Shown piece by piece: positions 12,899 to 27,922 of a DNA stretch of 64,000 nucleotides. Position 1 is the stretch's first letter. Each line of letters begins with the position of its first letter. The translations under genes and the position numbers were made by a program. Location of the stretch: positions 1,535,268 to 1,599,267 of the forward strand of contig JAQFVV010000113.1 in assembly GCA_028023455.1 (NCBI GenBank), given 5' to 3'. The notes under the pieces are model-generated. The model was given only the letters and a program-made list of their open reading frames with translations, ran no database searches and was not told where the DNA came from. The DNA comes from Epiperipatus broadwayi (Eukaryota > Onychophora > Udeonychophora > Euonychophora > Peripatidae).

Positions 12899-13382
12899 CT
12901 TTAAAACAGGGGTCCCCAACCTTTTTGCACTTAAGAGCACATTCCATAATACCGGCCAGGTGGTGGGCACCATTTATTTTTTCAGCTAGGTGGCGGGCAC
13001 CATTTACTTTTTATCTGGACATAATTGCTGAGATATTCTTGACTTCATTTACGGAGAAGCCACAGTTCATCACATCACATCACATGTAAATTTATAGTTG
13101 GATATTGTTAATAATACACATAATGTACAGAAAAATATTTATTTCAAAAATTAAATTTTAACATATAATTGACGTTTATATTTTTACGCTGTAAAAGTAT
13201 AGTATGCCCTACAATTTGATTACAATATAATACAATAATTTATAAAAAAAATTCAAAAATTAAATTTATTTGTATCAGATAAATAATTTTTTATCATGTT
13301 CGGATAGCGGCGGGCACACATAAAATGGTCTGCGGGCGCCATGGTGCCCGCGGGCATAGGGTTGGGGATCCCTGCTTTAAAA
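12899..13382. mobile_element. complete non-autonomous hAT element (MITE) with 8-bp TSD
   Basis: The element (12907-13374, 468 bp) begins CAGGGGTCCCCAACC and ends GGTTGGGGATCCCTG, 15-bp terminal inverted repeats with one mismatch. It is flanked on both sides by CTTTAAAA (12899-12906 and 13375-13382). An 8-bp TSD with CAG...CTG ends is diagnostic of the hAT superfamily. Just inside the ends lie GC-rich blocks repeating GGCGGGCACCATTTA and GCGGGCGCCATGGTGCCCGC, unlike the AT-rich surroundings. No transposase is encoded, so it must have been moved by a related autonomous element elsewhere. The perfect TSD suggests a fairly recent insertion. Confidence 0.93.
13018..13086 (+). repeat. segment with ATCAC-repeat tail shared with 24388-24448
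   Basis: Within the hAT element, CATAATTGCTGAGATATTCT through GGAGAAGCCACAG ends in ATCACATCACATCACA. The same order occurs at about 24391-24448 (CATAGTTGCTGAGAGATTTC, GGAGAAGTCACAG, ATCACATCACATCAC), where no hAT ends are visible. It may be a short retroposon captured inside the hAT element or a shared 3' end. Confidence 0.55.
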
Positions 13383-13635
13383 AGAATAGTATGATACCTT
13401 TATTCTGTTAGTTTTGTTGATATTTAAGTATTAGTATATAGATATGTTATAAATCAGATATTTGAAATCTATATATTGGTTTGATTATAGCATAAATAAA
13501 TCAAACTAATATCAAGATTTCACACTCTAATTTATAACAAAGTTAACAAATTAATGCTTAATTATCAATAAAGCTAAAATTATATAGATGGTATCATTCT
13601 ATCCTTTTTATAATTTATTAATGATTAATGTTATA

Positions 13636-13795
13636 TACTGGCATCCTCACTGAGGTTGCCAGTAGCATAAACCGATCTGAGGTTGGGGATATTCTACAAA
13701 CCTTTTAGAAGCTTGTTTTGTGAGTTCTATATATAACATTTATAAATACAAGCTTATTAAATTAGGTCATGTGACATCTGACTTGATTTCATTTC
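13636..13795 (+). repeat. dispersed hairpin-headed repeat (family E), copy 1
   Basis: The copy contains CATCCTCACTGAGGTTGCCA, AAACCGATCTGAGGTTGGGG and ATATTCTACA, then ends with ACAAGCTTATTAAATTAGG and TCATGTGACATCTGACTTGA. The same modules recur at 21883-22053, 52208-52405 and 56571-56748. Non-coding; class not determined. Confidence 0.6.
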
Positions 13796-14226
13796 TTTTT
13801 GTAATTAATGATTAATTATTAGTTTATACAATTGGGAGTTGCAATTACTTTCATTTCAATTTTATTTCAATATATGTTTATATTTTCATAATAATTTCTT
13901 CAATTTCAATTAGTAGGTATATACACTGAATTTATCAACTATAGCTTATACATTCTGAAATAAACATGAAAAGATTTAAAATTGAAGATGGTTAAGAAGT
14001 AGCTATCTTCAACTTTTATGAGTTGTTACCACATAGAGCATGAAGATGATTTAAAGATGAAAAACGTTTCTATTACCCATTTTAATTCAAATCTTATGTT
14101 AAAAAGCTGGAATATTTACTGAATTAGAAATAGATTCCAACATTATTTAGTTATTGTGAATGGCAGGTCAGTATTTAATTTAAGTTCACAAAAATGTTTG
14201 ATGTAGATAGTGTGAGCTATTAATTC

Positions 14227-18937
<4,711 letters not shown>

Positions 18938-19475
18938 TAAATATTATTTTTTTTAAAAACTGAGTAAAATAAATTACAGTTATAAAACATTAAACAGAAT
19001 ACCCTAAAACCCAAGAATTAAAAACGAAAAAACCATTTTGGTGAATTTGGCTAAATTTATTTATCAGAATTTTTTAAAATCAATTCCACATCATTAAATA
19101 TCTCTAATTTTAAGATTGTAATCAGAACATTTTTTCTTTCATAATTTATAATATTTTTTCCTCTTATAAATATTAAATCAATTTTTTTGAAGTTGAATAA
19201 AGAAATTGAACTATTTGTTAAGTTTATAACAGTTAAATACAGAAGCAGAATACTTTATGTTTTGCATTAATTCAAAACTTTATTGCAATGTTATAAGTTA
19301 TAGTCTATGAATAATGGACACAAGCTATTTTCCTTGTTATGATTACAACGTTATAAATTAAATAAGAAAAAAATTAAACAATAATACGTATTCAAATATT
19401 TTATACAAAATTATTAAAACATGCATAAACACAATTCAGAAAGAGATAATAAAAAAACAAAAACAAAGTTAACCT

Positions 19476-19572
19476 ATGTGTGGTGGTCAAGAGGTCAGCA
19501 ACAGCTGCTTTACAAACAGTTGTCCCGGGTTAGCGGGTTCGGTTTCCGGCTGATGCTATGACACATGAGAAT
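19476..19572 (+). mobile_element. tRNA-derived SINE family A, copy 1
   Basis: TGGTGGTCAAGAGGTCAGCA (A-box region), then GCTGCTTTACAA, GTTGTCCCGGGTTAGCGGG, a B-box-like GGTTCGGTTTCC and CTGATGCTATGACACATGAG followed by a TA tract. The body is about 95% the same as 43548-43632 and 52589-52678. The first bases of the acceptor arm are eroded (TGTGTGG in place of GCATTGG). It is expected to be Pol III-transcribed if active. Confidence 0.8.
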
Positions 19573-20320
19573 ATATATATATATTACTTATTTTTTCTAT
19601 TGAATATAAACAAAGCACAACAATAGTGAATGTTTTTTAAATTTATATATTTAGTCTATCAGATTTTTTCTTTTTAAAAAACAAACAACATATTAGCCAT
19701 TGATTAAAACATAGCATCATATAAATAATTATTTTAGCCGGTAAAACATCTCATCTGATGTGGTTGATTTAATTACAATAAAAACAACAGTTTTTAAAAT
19801 ACAAAATGTTCAGCTTTTTTTTTTTTTAGCTTCATTATTTTGAAAAAGTTTGATTATGTCTTAAGTGGCTCACAATCATCTTGGATTTTTTTTTTTTTGT
19901 ATATAAAGGAATATATAACTTCTATGTATATGTAATTTGGAGATATATGCGATTCAATCACCTGCTGTATAGAAATATAGAAATTATTAGATTTTTTAAA
20001 ATTCTCTTTAAAGAATAAGAAATTTGTTTTTTAAAGTGTATATATCAGAATACCGAGCAATGTTTCATAAATTCAAGTTTAGTGAAGAAAATTAGTTATT
20101 TGAAAGCCTATTATAATTAAAAACACTGCATAAAGGTCTCTAATATACATATTGTTTTGATATAAATAAATAATACAAATACTTCGAATATGGATATAAA
20201 CTTAAGTCATTTGAAATTTGACTTTAAATTTATTATTTTCAGTTGTTTTTCTTTTTTTAATTATAAATACAATTCATTTGCAACACAAGCTTTGTTGTTT
20301 AGTTATTTCATATTAAGTAT
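19573..20320. other. AT-rich intergenic stretch
   Basis: It has homopolymer runs (about 19815-19830, 19888-19898) and TA tracts. No gene, RNA or repeat was recognised. Confidence 0.5.
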
Positions 20321-20324
20321 AGCT

Positions 20325-20437
20325 GCCTCCATGTTCACCACCACTGGTAAATCTGGGAAGGTAAATATTCTAAAATCTTCCCCATCAACTGCACTACACT
20401 TGAAAAAAAAATCAAATTGATCAATCAGTTCCTGAAT
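20325..20437 (-). other. candidate host exon (weak)
   Basis: On the minus strand, a pyrimidine/AT tract ending TTATAATTCAG precedes a less AT-skewed patch. In one frame it reads ELIDQFDFFSSVVQLMGK, goes on to LPSQIYQWW and stops. In another frame the same DNA reads DLPVVVNMEAAILN. The balanced codon content stands out from its surroundings and would fit a short exon, but the two competing frames and the lack of any recognised family make this a suggestion only. Confidence 0.2.
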
Positions 20438-20851
20438 TATAAGATAACAGATGGATAGAATGCCTGTATTTTATATAAGCAAAGATGATCAATTTAATCA
20501 CGACTTTTATTTACAAATATTAATTTAAAACACAAATTTCGGTATTTTGGGATTAGCACTGATGTGACGTAATTGCCCTGCCATAATTATTCTAACATTT
20601 GTGAATTATTTTAACTCATTTGGTATGTTATTTTTTTAAAAATTAGAAAACTTTACATTTTTAAAAATAAGTTTTTGAATTTTAAAAAAATATTATGAAT
20701 ACAAACTTTATATTTAAAAAATTTGAATTCAACTTAAATTTATAAAATTATTATGAATATAAAAGATATAAAAGATTTTTTGATTAAAAAAAATTACTAA
20801 AATTTCAACATTCGATTTATTTAATTCAAATCTTTTATTTATATTGTATTC

Positions 20852-20983
20852 AAAAATATCATTTTTTTTTAAGTGTCATAGCATCTGCCGGGACGCGAAC
20901 CCGCAACCCAGGCAACTGCCTGCAAGTGCAAGGCAGTCGCGCTGACCTCTCGACCACCAATGCAAGACAAAAAATATCATTTT
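20852..20983 (-). mobile_element. tRNA-derived SINE family B, copy 1, with TSD
   Basis: On the minus strand the body (20880-20963) reads GCATTGGTGGTCGAGAGGTC, AGCGCGACTGCCTTGCA, a six-base insert, GGCAGTTGCC, TGGGTTGCGGGTTCGCGTCC and CGGCAGATGCTATGACACTT, then an A-run. It has a tRNA acceptor pairing (GCATTGG with the terminal AGATGC), an A box and a B box (GGTTCGCGTCC). AAAAATATCATTTT flanks it on both sides (20852-20865, 20970-20983), a 14-bp TSD. The long segment between anticodon and T arms gives it a class-II-like (long variable arm) layout. Confidence 0.88.
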
Positions 20984-21779
20984 ATTTTAAAATCAACTTG
21001 AATACAAAAACTTATTTTTTAAATATAATGTTTGCTAAACCTAAAGTGATAATTCACAACCAATGAAAAAATATATGCAAAGTTAAAATAATTATGACTA
21101 AACAATTACATCACAGCAGCTGTAATCCTTAAGTACCCTAATTTTTCCTAAATATATATCTTTGTACATAATTAAATTGGAAAGCATAATCTTCACAAAA
21201 AACTTCACATTAAATAGAACTTGATTAGATACAATAAAAACATAAATAATATTTTTTTATGAAGAGCAAGTAATTTTCAATTTTAAAATGTTCAAATATT
21301 AACTTTCAAAAAGTTATATATAATTTCATGTGTATAATGTATATTTTACTAATGATAATATGAATGATTTATGGTTTAGCACAGTGAAAGCAAGATGGAC
21401 TCTGGATCAAAGCTCAACCTAGCATTTTTGGTGTTTAAAATTCTCATTACCACAACTTAACCATTCATTTACTATTCTTATCCAGTTTTAATTTTGAGAT
21501 GAAGTTTTAAATAAATTTACATTTTTTTGGATAATCAGTAGATTATTATTATGAGCTTTTAAATATAGCTATTAATAGCAAATTAATAAGTAGCCATTGT
21601 TGTGATAATTTAATTTCATTGAAAAAATGTAAACATCTCATTAATGAAGAACATTTCTGTAGTATAATTTTCACTATACCGCTTTCACAAAAGATAGGGA
21701 CTGGTTTCTATCCATTTTTAACACCTTAGGAAAGGAAGTAATCCTTTACATATTATCAAAGACATGTAAAAAATATCTA
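20984..21779. other. AT-rich stretch with a fragment of the 22.1-kb hairpin repeat
   Basis: Mostly featureless. About 21655-21730 (TTTTCACTATACCGCTTTCAC, GGGACTGGTTTCTATCC) resembles the inner part of the inverted repeat at 22133-22369 read on its minus strand, so it is probably a partial copy. Confidence 0.45.
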
Positions 21780-21878
21780 TGATTCCCTTGATATGCATTT
21801 CATGCTAAACTAGCATTCATTGGTTGACCAAGACCACAATCTCTTGCACCTAATTTTATCAATATTTATATATATATG
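21780..21878 (-). mobile_element. SINE-like repeat family D, 5' fragment
   Basis: Read on the minus strand: GCAAGAGATTGTGGTCTTGG, TCAACCAATGAATGCTAG and TTTAGCATGAAATGCAT. This matches the head of the copy at 51565 (GGAGATGGTAACCTGG, ACCAATTGGTGAATGCTGG, TTTAGCACAAAAT). A (TA)n tract lies immediately outside the 5' end, as in other copies. The 3' half with the B box is missing. Confidence 0.6.
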
Positions 21879-21882
21879 TTAT

Positions 21883-22053
21883 AAGCTCTTAACAAGCTTT
21901 TCAGAATATCCCCAACCTCAGACCGGTTTCTGCTACTGGCTTCCTCAGTGAGGTGCTAGAATATCCAAGCATTATTTGCGAGCTCTATATACAACATTTA
22001 TAATACAAGCTTGTTAAATTAGGTCATGTGACATATGACTTGATTTCTTTGTA
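21883..22053 (+). repeat. dispersed hairpin-headed repeat (family E), copy 2
   Basis: This is the clearest copy: AGCTCTTAACAAGCTTTTCA, GAATATCCCCAACCTCAG, ACCGGTTTCTGCTACTGGC, CTCAGTGAGG, then ACAAGCTTGTTAAATTAGG and TCATGTGACATATGACTTGA. It shares the same order with 13636 and 56571. Non-coding. Confidence 0.65.
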
Positions 22054-22132
22054 ATATATATATATCAAATTATTACAGTTTATTTGATAAGTGTCAAGTG
22101 TGATGCCCTCACAACTTAATGAAAGTATATTA

Positions 22133-22369
22133 ATAATTTTTATTAATCATTCATTAGATTAGAGATTATTTAATATTGAATAATAATCCTGTAATTTAAT
22201 TTTCACTATCACCACACTGTTTGTGATTGCATTCCTTCACAAGATGATACAAGTGGATGGAAACAATTCCCTACCTTGTGTGAAAACAGTGTAGTGAAAA
22301 TTAAATTACAGGAATATTATTCATTATTTGATAATTTCTAGTTTAATAAATGACTAATAAAAATTATTC
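22133..22369. mobile_element. MITE-like inverted repeat
   Basis: AATAATTTTTATTAATCATT followed by CCTGTAATTTAATTTTCACT (left arm, about 22133-22225) is matched inversely by about 22278-22369, enclosing some 50 bp. The arms differ by several substitutions and small indels, so the copy is moderately old. No TSD was identified. Confidence 0.6.
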
Positions 22370-22544
22370 ATAAACATTCCACTGTTTTACCTTTACGTGT
22401 AACTGTTTCTAGAATAAGTTATAGCTTACATTTTAAATATTACTTAATGATTTTATAATATTTACATAGCTGTTATTATAAGACTTGTTTTCTAAACTTT
22501 TTCAAACATTATCAATCTGTTGCAGTTTAACTCAGTATCTATGA

Positions 22545-22940
22545 TCCATAGCATCTGCTTTCTTCATGGTGCCATCAAAGTTTTTTATTTCATCAATCCA
22601 CTTTACATGTGGCTTCTTTATACGTTTTTTACAAAACTTTTGGAATATAGTTTAAGACTTCAACTCCCTTCATCTGTTGTTATTTCTTCTAACAATATGC
22701 CCATACCACCTCCATTTCGATTTCTTAAGTCTTTCAATGATGTTAGTGTTATCTGTTTGTTCATTTAGCCTCATATTTTGCTTTGTATTTCTTTTTGTTA
22801 CTACCATTGTACATCTCTCCATACATTATTAGCTGATCTAAAGTCTGTGTTGATTTTCCATCAAACATCAAATCTTATATCTTTCTATTATACTTTTATC
22901 TTCAAACAAAATGTACTCAATTTGCTTTTTATTATATACT
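22545..22940 (-). pseudogene. RTE-type LINE 3' fragment
   Basis: On the minus strand this aligns in order with the 3' coding end of the RTE copy at 33611-35005 (about 33700-34100): GCCACATGTAAAGTGGATTG, the GGTATGGGCATATTGTTAG region and GATCAGCTAATAATGTATGG. Stops and indels in every frame make it a pseudogene. The plus-strand frame across the same DNA is an antisense shadow. Confidence 0.6.
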
Positions 22941-23086
22941 ATAGATTCTGTGATATTTTCCTATAGCATATTTTTCATATTTCAGATATTATCTCGATGC
23001 CAACTATATGATTTTAGTTAACGAAACAAATGAAAACTTATACTTTTTATTTTTCTCTATACATAATTTTCAATAATTAGTATAAA

Positions 23087-23284
23087 TAATATTTACTAAG
23101 GCATTAAACCGCAAGAATGTGTGATTGAAAATGCGAAGGTAGAGACCTCTACAGGTCTTAACCACAAGCTTATTCTCTGGAAGAAAAGAGGGGAAGCATA
23201 AGCTTGTGGTTAAGACTTGTAGAGGTCCTTACCTTCGCATTTTCAATCACACATTCTTGAGGATTAATGCCTTAGTAAATATTA
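23087..23284. mobile_element. foldback MITE (family H), copy 1
   Basis: There are two 86-bp arms (23087-23172 and 23199-23284) with about five mismatches around a 26-base loop. The ends read TAATATTTACTAAGGCATTA and its complement. The arms include ATTGAAAATGCGAAGGTA and CTTAACCACAAGCTTA; the loop contains GGAAGAAAAGAGGGG. Shorter and longer relatives lie at 26636 and 44952. Non-coding. Confidence 0.88.
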
Positions 23285-23345
23285 CTTAGTAATCAATGTG
23301 CGTTAAATTAAATTAATAATTAGTATACAAAAAGTGATGAATTGT

Positions 23346-23356
23346 GGGGGGGGGGT
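23346..23356. repeat. poly-G run
   Basis: A run of about ten G in a very AT-rich context; a similar run is at about 51140-51149. It could be real or a sequencing/assembly artefact. Confidence 0.7.
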
Positions 23357-23826
23357 CATTATAATTTTTTGCTTAAATTAAATTTATTATAAAAGTTTTT
23401 ACAAAATTAAATTATTCACTCATCTCATTTAAAAAATATAATGAATAATTTTAAGTACTATATTATATATGAGAAGTAGTGTAATATAATTAATCAAAGA
23501 TACAGAATTTGTAAGCAAAAGAAGATAATATATTTATAAATGGTAAATTTAAATTAAATTTAAATTTTAAATTATAGTTTTATATGTACATTCAGACTCA
23601 CTAAATTTAAACATTATCAAATGGTTTCCTTATAAAAAGTAAATTGCTTTTTTTTTAAACTAGTTTAAAATTCAACCAGCTTTCAGACTAAAAACTTAAT
23701 ATACATACAGACATAATATAAAACAATATATTTTGTTGTCTAAGTATAAAATTTAATTTGAACTAAATTAAAATACAAAAATAAGCTGGGAATTTTATGT
23801 CTTATATTTATTACAAAAGATAAAGA

Positions 23827-23958
23827 TGATTTTTGAATTTTCTCATATGTCATAGCATCGGCCGGGACGCGAACCCACAACCGTCTGCAACCAACTACTT
23901 GTGCAAGGCGGATGCGATGACCTCTCGGCTAACAATGCCTGACTGATTTTTGAATTTT
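23827..23958 (-). mobile_element. tRNA-derived SINE family B, copy 2, with TSD
   Basis: The minus-strand body is 23854-23938: GGCATTGTTAGCCGAGAGG, TCATCGCATCCGCCTTGCAC, TTGTGGGTTCGCGTCCCGG and CCGATGCTATGACATATGAG, then an A-rich tail. TGATTTTTGAATTTT flanks it (23827-23841 and 23944-23958), a perfect 15-bp TSD. The anticodon/variable region differs from copies 1 and 3, so it is a divergent subfamily or a mutated copy. Confidence 0.88.
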
Positions 23959-24229
23959 AAATATGTATTAGAAGATTTTCACAAGATTTTAGATTTAAAT
24001 GTTAGTGTTTTATTGAATTCTTTTTATATGTCTTTACAGCTGAATTTCAAAATGTAATTTAAGCAAAGTATCAACTATATATAAAAATTGTAAGTGAAGC
24101 CATCTGGTAATAGTATTTTCTTGATATTAATTTGTAAATTTTTACATAGATGTCAGTTATAATTAATGATTTATTTGTGGAAAAATAAATATAAGGGAAG
24201 TGATTATACAGAAAGTGGATTATTGATTT

Positions 24230-24450
24230 TTATGGTGGGTTTGGGAAAAGATAAGGGGGATTTAGATATAAAGTCCATGGAGTTGACAAAGATTATGTTG
24301 TGGAAATGGGATGGAGCAGGATATGGGAAAACTTAAGGTGGGGAATAGAAAGAGAAGATAAAGTGGCTAACAGGTTTCTCTGGCATAGTTGCTGAGAGAT
24401 TTCTGACTCCGTATAAGGAGAAGTCACAGTGCATCACATCACATCACGAA
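24230..24450 (+). repeat. retroposon-like 3' end with ATCAC tail
   Basis: A G-rich stretch (for example GGAAATGGGATGGAGCAGG at about 24303) leads into CATAGTTGCTGAGAGATTTC and ends in ATCACATCACATCAC. Short tandem tails of this type are usual at the 3' ends of RTE-like LINEs and their SINEs. The ending is shared with the interior of the hAT element at 13018-13086. No intact coding frame. Confidence 0.45.
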
Positions 24451-24459
24451 TTACTTTAA

Positions 24460-26629
24460 ACCAAAAAGGAATTCATTTAGTTTATTATTCATATTTTTAT
24501 AAAAATCATAGAAAAGACATCAATACTGTATAGGTGTACCCACACATTGTGGTACCTGTACATAGGTTTAAATCCAGTATTTTACCTTACCCAGACTAGA
24601 TCATTTTCTCAGTAGAAGGTCAAGTTTCATCAATACATTTATATAAGGGTTGACAAAGCAAGTTAAATTAGATATTGTGCACATCCTTGGCAAATAGTAA
24701 AGTGGGAGGATGACAGTATTACTCAAAGGTTAGCAGAGTTTGTTAAATTTGTATACTGAAAAGTTAAAGAAAAATATATGAGCAGTTGTTTTAGTAACTC
24801 CAGAATTGAACTTTACTTTCTGAAATTAATACAATAAAACGCTTTTAATGTTTAGATAGAAAAGACTAGTAACTTAAAAAAGAAATAATATAAAATGAAA
24901 TATAAGAAGCAGTAACATCTTCAAATTTGTTAAACCTATAATATATAATTAATTTATTGTAACTAATTTGGGATTAACTTATTTTTGGAATGAAAGATTT
25001 TAATCTATAGATATTAGATGCAAGAGATTAAATTTTAAACTGCAATTAAGACATAACCTTAATTAAAGAAAAAAATAGATTTTTATTATTTTTTTGTTTC
25101 ACTGAATCTTGAGTTGGATATATATAAAACTTCATTTTTATTTCTTCTGCCTTGATCAGGAAATTAAAACAGGCAAAACTCACTATACGTATTGTCACAC
25201 ACAGCAAGCTAGAGTAATCAATGGATGCCAGAAGGCTTGTGCATAAAATCCCCATCTAGTGCCTACTCATCCAATATCCCCAGACTAGTTTCTGGCTTGG
25301 GGAAAAAGTAGTTGTGAACAAAATATATGTCAGTCATTGTTAAAAACACATTAGAGACAAATTAATTTTTTAAAACTGTTAGTGAATTATGAATAAAAAA
25401 AGTATTTTAATATTTCCAGTGAAGAAACAGTTATATCATATTATAAAAATATAGAAAACATTGACTTTGGCACTGTAGTTCTAATGATGAAAGCATACAT
25501 TTAAAAAGTGCCAGGTATAGTCTAGTTTTGACTGGAGATGTGAACCTACTGTAAAATCCATCTAGGAAGTCTTTGTGTAAAATCTGCCAGAAATTAGTGA
25601 ACTTGCTAGAGAAAGAGAAATCCAATTCTCAAAGTAAATTCTTTTTAACACCATTTATTGATTATAACCAGATATAAAGGGAAATGCCCTTTGTATTACT
25701 ATTTTATTTGGAGTCAAATTTTTAAAAAAAGAAATTTAACAAAAGAAGTCTAAAATTTACAAGCAACCCAATATGATGCAGTTAAATTCAAGAAGACACA
25801 GGTAACCTACAGAACAATATTTTAAGACAATTCCATGAAAAAAAAAAGACCAATATGTGGAAATTATAAACTCGATTACAACTTATGTCTATCACACAGA
25901 CTCTATATTTGTCAAAAAAATTGTTATATACAAAATCATATAAATATGTTGATAAATGAATTCAAGAGATTATATTAGTAGTAAAATAAATTTCTTTAAT
26001 TTGGGTTAGTTATATTTAAAGTATTTTTTTATTATTTACATTATTTGTATTCTTTTAAATTATTAATTTTTATATACATTGATAATACACATATGTAGAT
26101 TGTTGTATGTCCAAGTGTACTATAAGTATAAATCTATCTATATATAAATATACATCAGTTAATCAATAAATAGAAAAGATAAAATGTATTAATAATGTAG
26201 TAGTTATGTAATTGTTTGCTATTTTTTTATATTGAAAATAAATGCTTATTTATTTATTTGATACTATAACTCCATTTATAATAATTGTTTTATTTTATTA
26301 TTATTATCCTATTAAATTATTCATTTTTACTAAAATTTAACATTTTTGAATATCTTTAGTTATATCATAATATAAGTTATAAATTTAGTGTGTGATTTCT
26401 ATTAATTGGATATAGTGGATTAACAGTCACTGAGATAACAGTAAGCATTGTGGGTAATAATGGATATCGAAGAAATTGGATTCATTATGTAGAGCTATAA
26501 TTTTCATTATTGCTGACATTTATTAATAAATAAAACCACCATCATCATATCTCTCGGAGGACAAATGCTAGAGAGTTGGTGTTGAGAGTTACATTTGTCT
26601 ATTCAATTCACAATGAATCTGCAAGTCTA
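24460..26629. other. AT-rich stretch with minor repeat scraps
   Basis: AGGTTTAAATCCAG at about 24564 resembles a B box and may mark a decayed SINE. About 25272-25310 (CCAATATCCCCAGACTAG, TTTCTGGCTTGGGG) resembles the hairpin head of family E. Minus-strand frames at 25046-25255 and 25431-25625 lack recognisable domains and are not called. Confidence 0.4.
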
Positions 26630-26800
26630 TTACAATATATTTACTAAGGCAATAAACCTAAAGCATGTGCACTTGAAAATGCGAAGGTAGGAACCTCTAC
26701 AGGTCTTAACCACAAGCTGACCTGTAGAGATCCCTACCTTCGAATTTTCAAGCGCACATGCTTTAGGTTTATTGCCTTAGTAAATATTACTTACAATATA
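26630..26800. mobile_element. foldback MITE (family H), copy 2
   Basis: Two 65-bp arms (26641-26705 and 26719-26783) lie around a 13-base loop. They have the same termini (TTTACTAAGGC) and the same GAAAATGCGAAGGTAGG and CCTCTACAGGTC blocks as copy 1. The loop TTAACCACAAGCT corresponds to arm sequence in copy 1, so this copy arose by deletion around the centre. TTACAATATA flanks both sides, a possible 10-bp TSD. Confidence 0.87.
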
Positions 26801-27919
26801 TTAGAAGATTTTAGATATAAATATTTATATTCTAATGAAATTTTTTCCTTTTGTCTTTACAACTGAATTTTAGATTAAATAGTTTAGGTAAAGTTTCAAT
26901 TAGAAATAAAAAATACAAGCTAAGGTCACTCAATCATCTTGTAATAACATTTTCTGAATTACTTTAAACCAAAAATGAATTTTGTTTTAGTCTACTATCC
27001 ATATTTTTATAAAAACCATAAAAAATATGAATATACTTTATAAAGATGAAAATTGGAAATATCACAACTTTATAAATATTTTTACAATTATATTAAACTT
27101 ATCCATAAAGAATTACAGATATAATTAGATTTGTATGAGCTTTTATATTGAAATAATATTTTAATGGATTTTTTTAAAGCAATGAAACAATTATAAATAG
27201 ATTCATTTTTGGTTTAAACCAATAAAGATAATTATTTATTAGATGGATGATTTTTGCTTTAAAATATTTATTTTTAATTGATACCATCTACACTTTAAAA
27301 CATTAAATAAATAAATTGCAAATCATATGTTTAGTTACTTAAATGTAATCTTTTTCAACTGCATATATTAATTCTTGTAAAACAGCATTTTAAAACTACA
27401 CCCCATCCTTTCTGATTTTAACACTAGCTTCTTGTTAGTTAGGAAAATTATTCAATCTATTAATAAAAACAACACATTTTATTTCCTTTTTTATTATTTT
27501 TATCTTCATGTAAGATTTTTACCTTATTCAAGATGAACTCTGTCACATAATAACTGATGTTTTTTAAATCTCTTTTTCAATTAACATCACAATATACAAA
27601 TATATTATGATTAATAAAAGCAAATAATTTTCGATATTATATTATTTTTTGTCCTTTATTAATTCTGTAATTGATATTATTAAAAAGTATAGTTATATAG
27701 ACTGTAATTACATTGCTGCAGGATAATACTTAGCACAAATATCTTTCCATCATTTTATTATTGCCTTTACAATACATGGCAATGAAGTCCATTTTTAAAT
27801 CTTATTATTACTATTGCTTAAATTCCTTCTAAAATTATCTATAATATCTAAACTCCATTACCACATTCCATTGATATCTTTTCTTACACAATTCTTTTTT
27901 GTTTAATTATTTATTATTT
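26801..27919. other. AT-rich intergenic stretch
   Basis: No gene, RNA or repeat was recognised. The 76-codon minus frame at 27907-28137 covers the SINE below and is a shadow. Confidence 0.5.
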
Positions 27920-27922
27920 ATC

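Noticed and set aside
22520-22966. Two plus-strand frames of 82 and 62 codons
   Set aside because: Antisense of a decayed RTE fragment.
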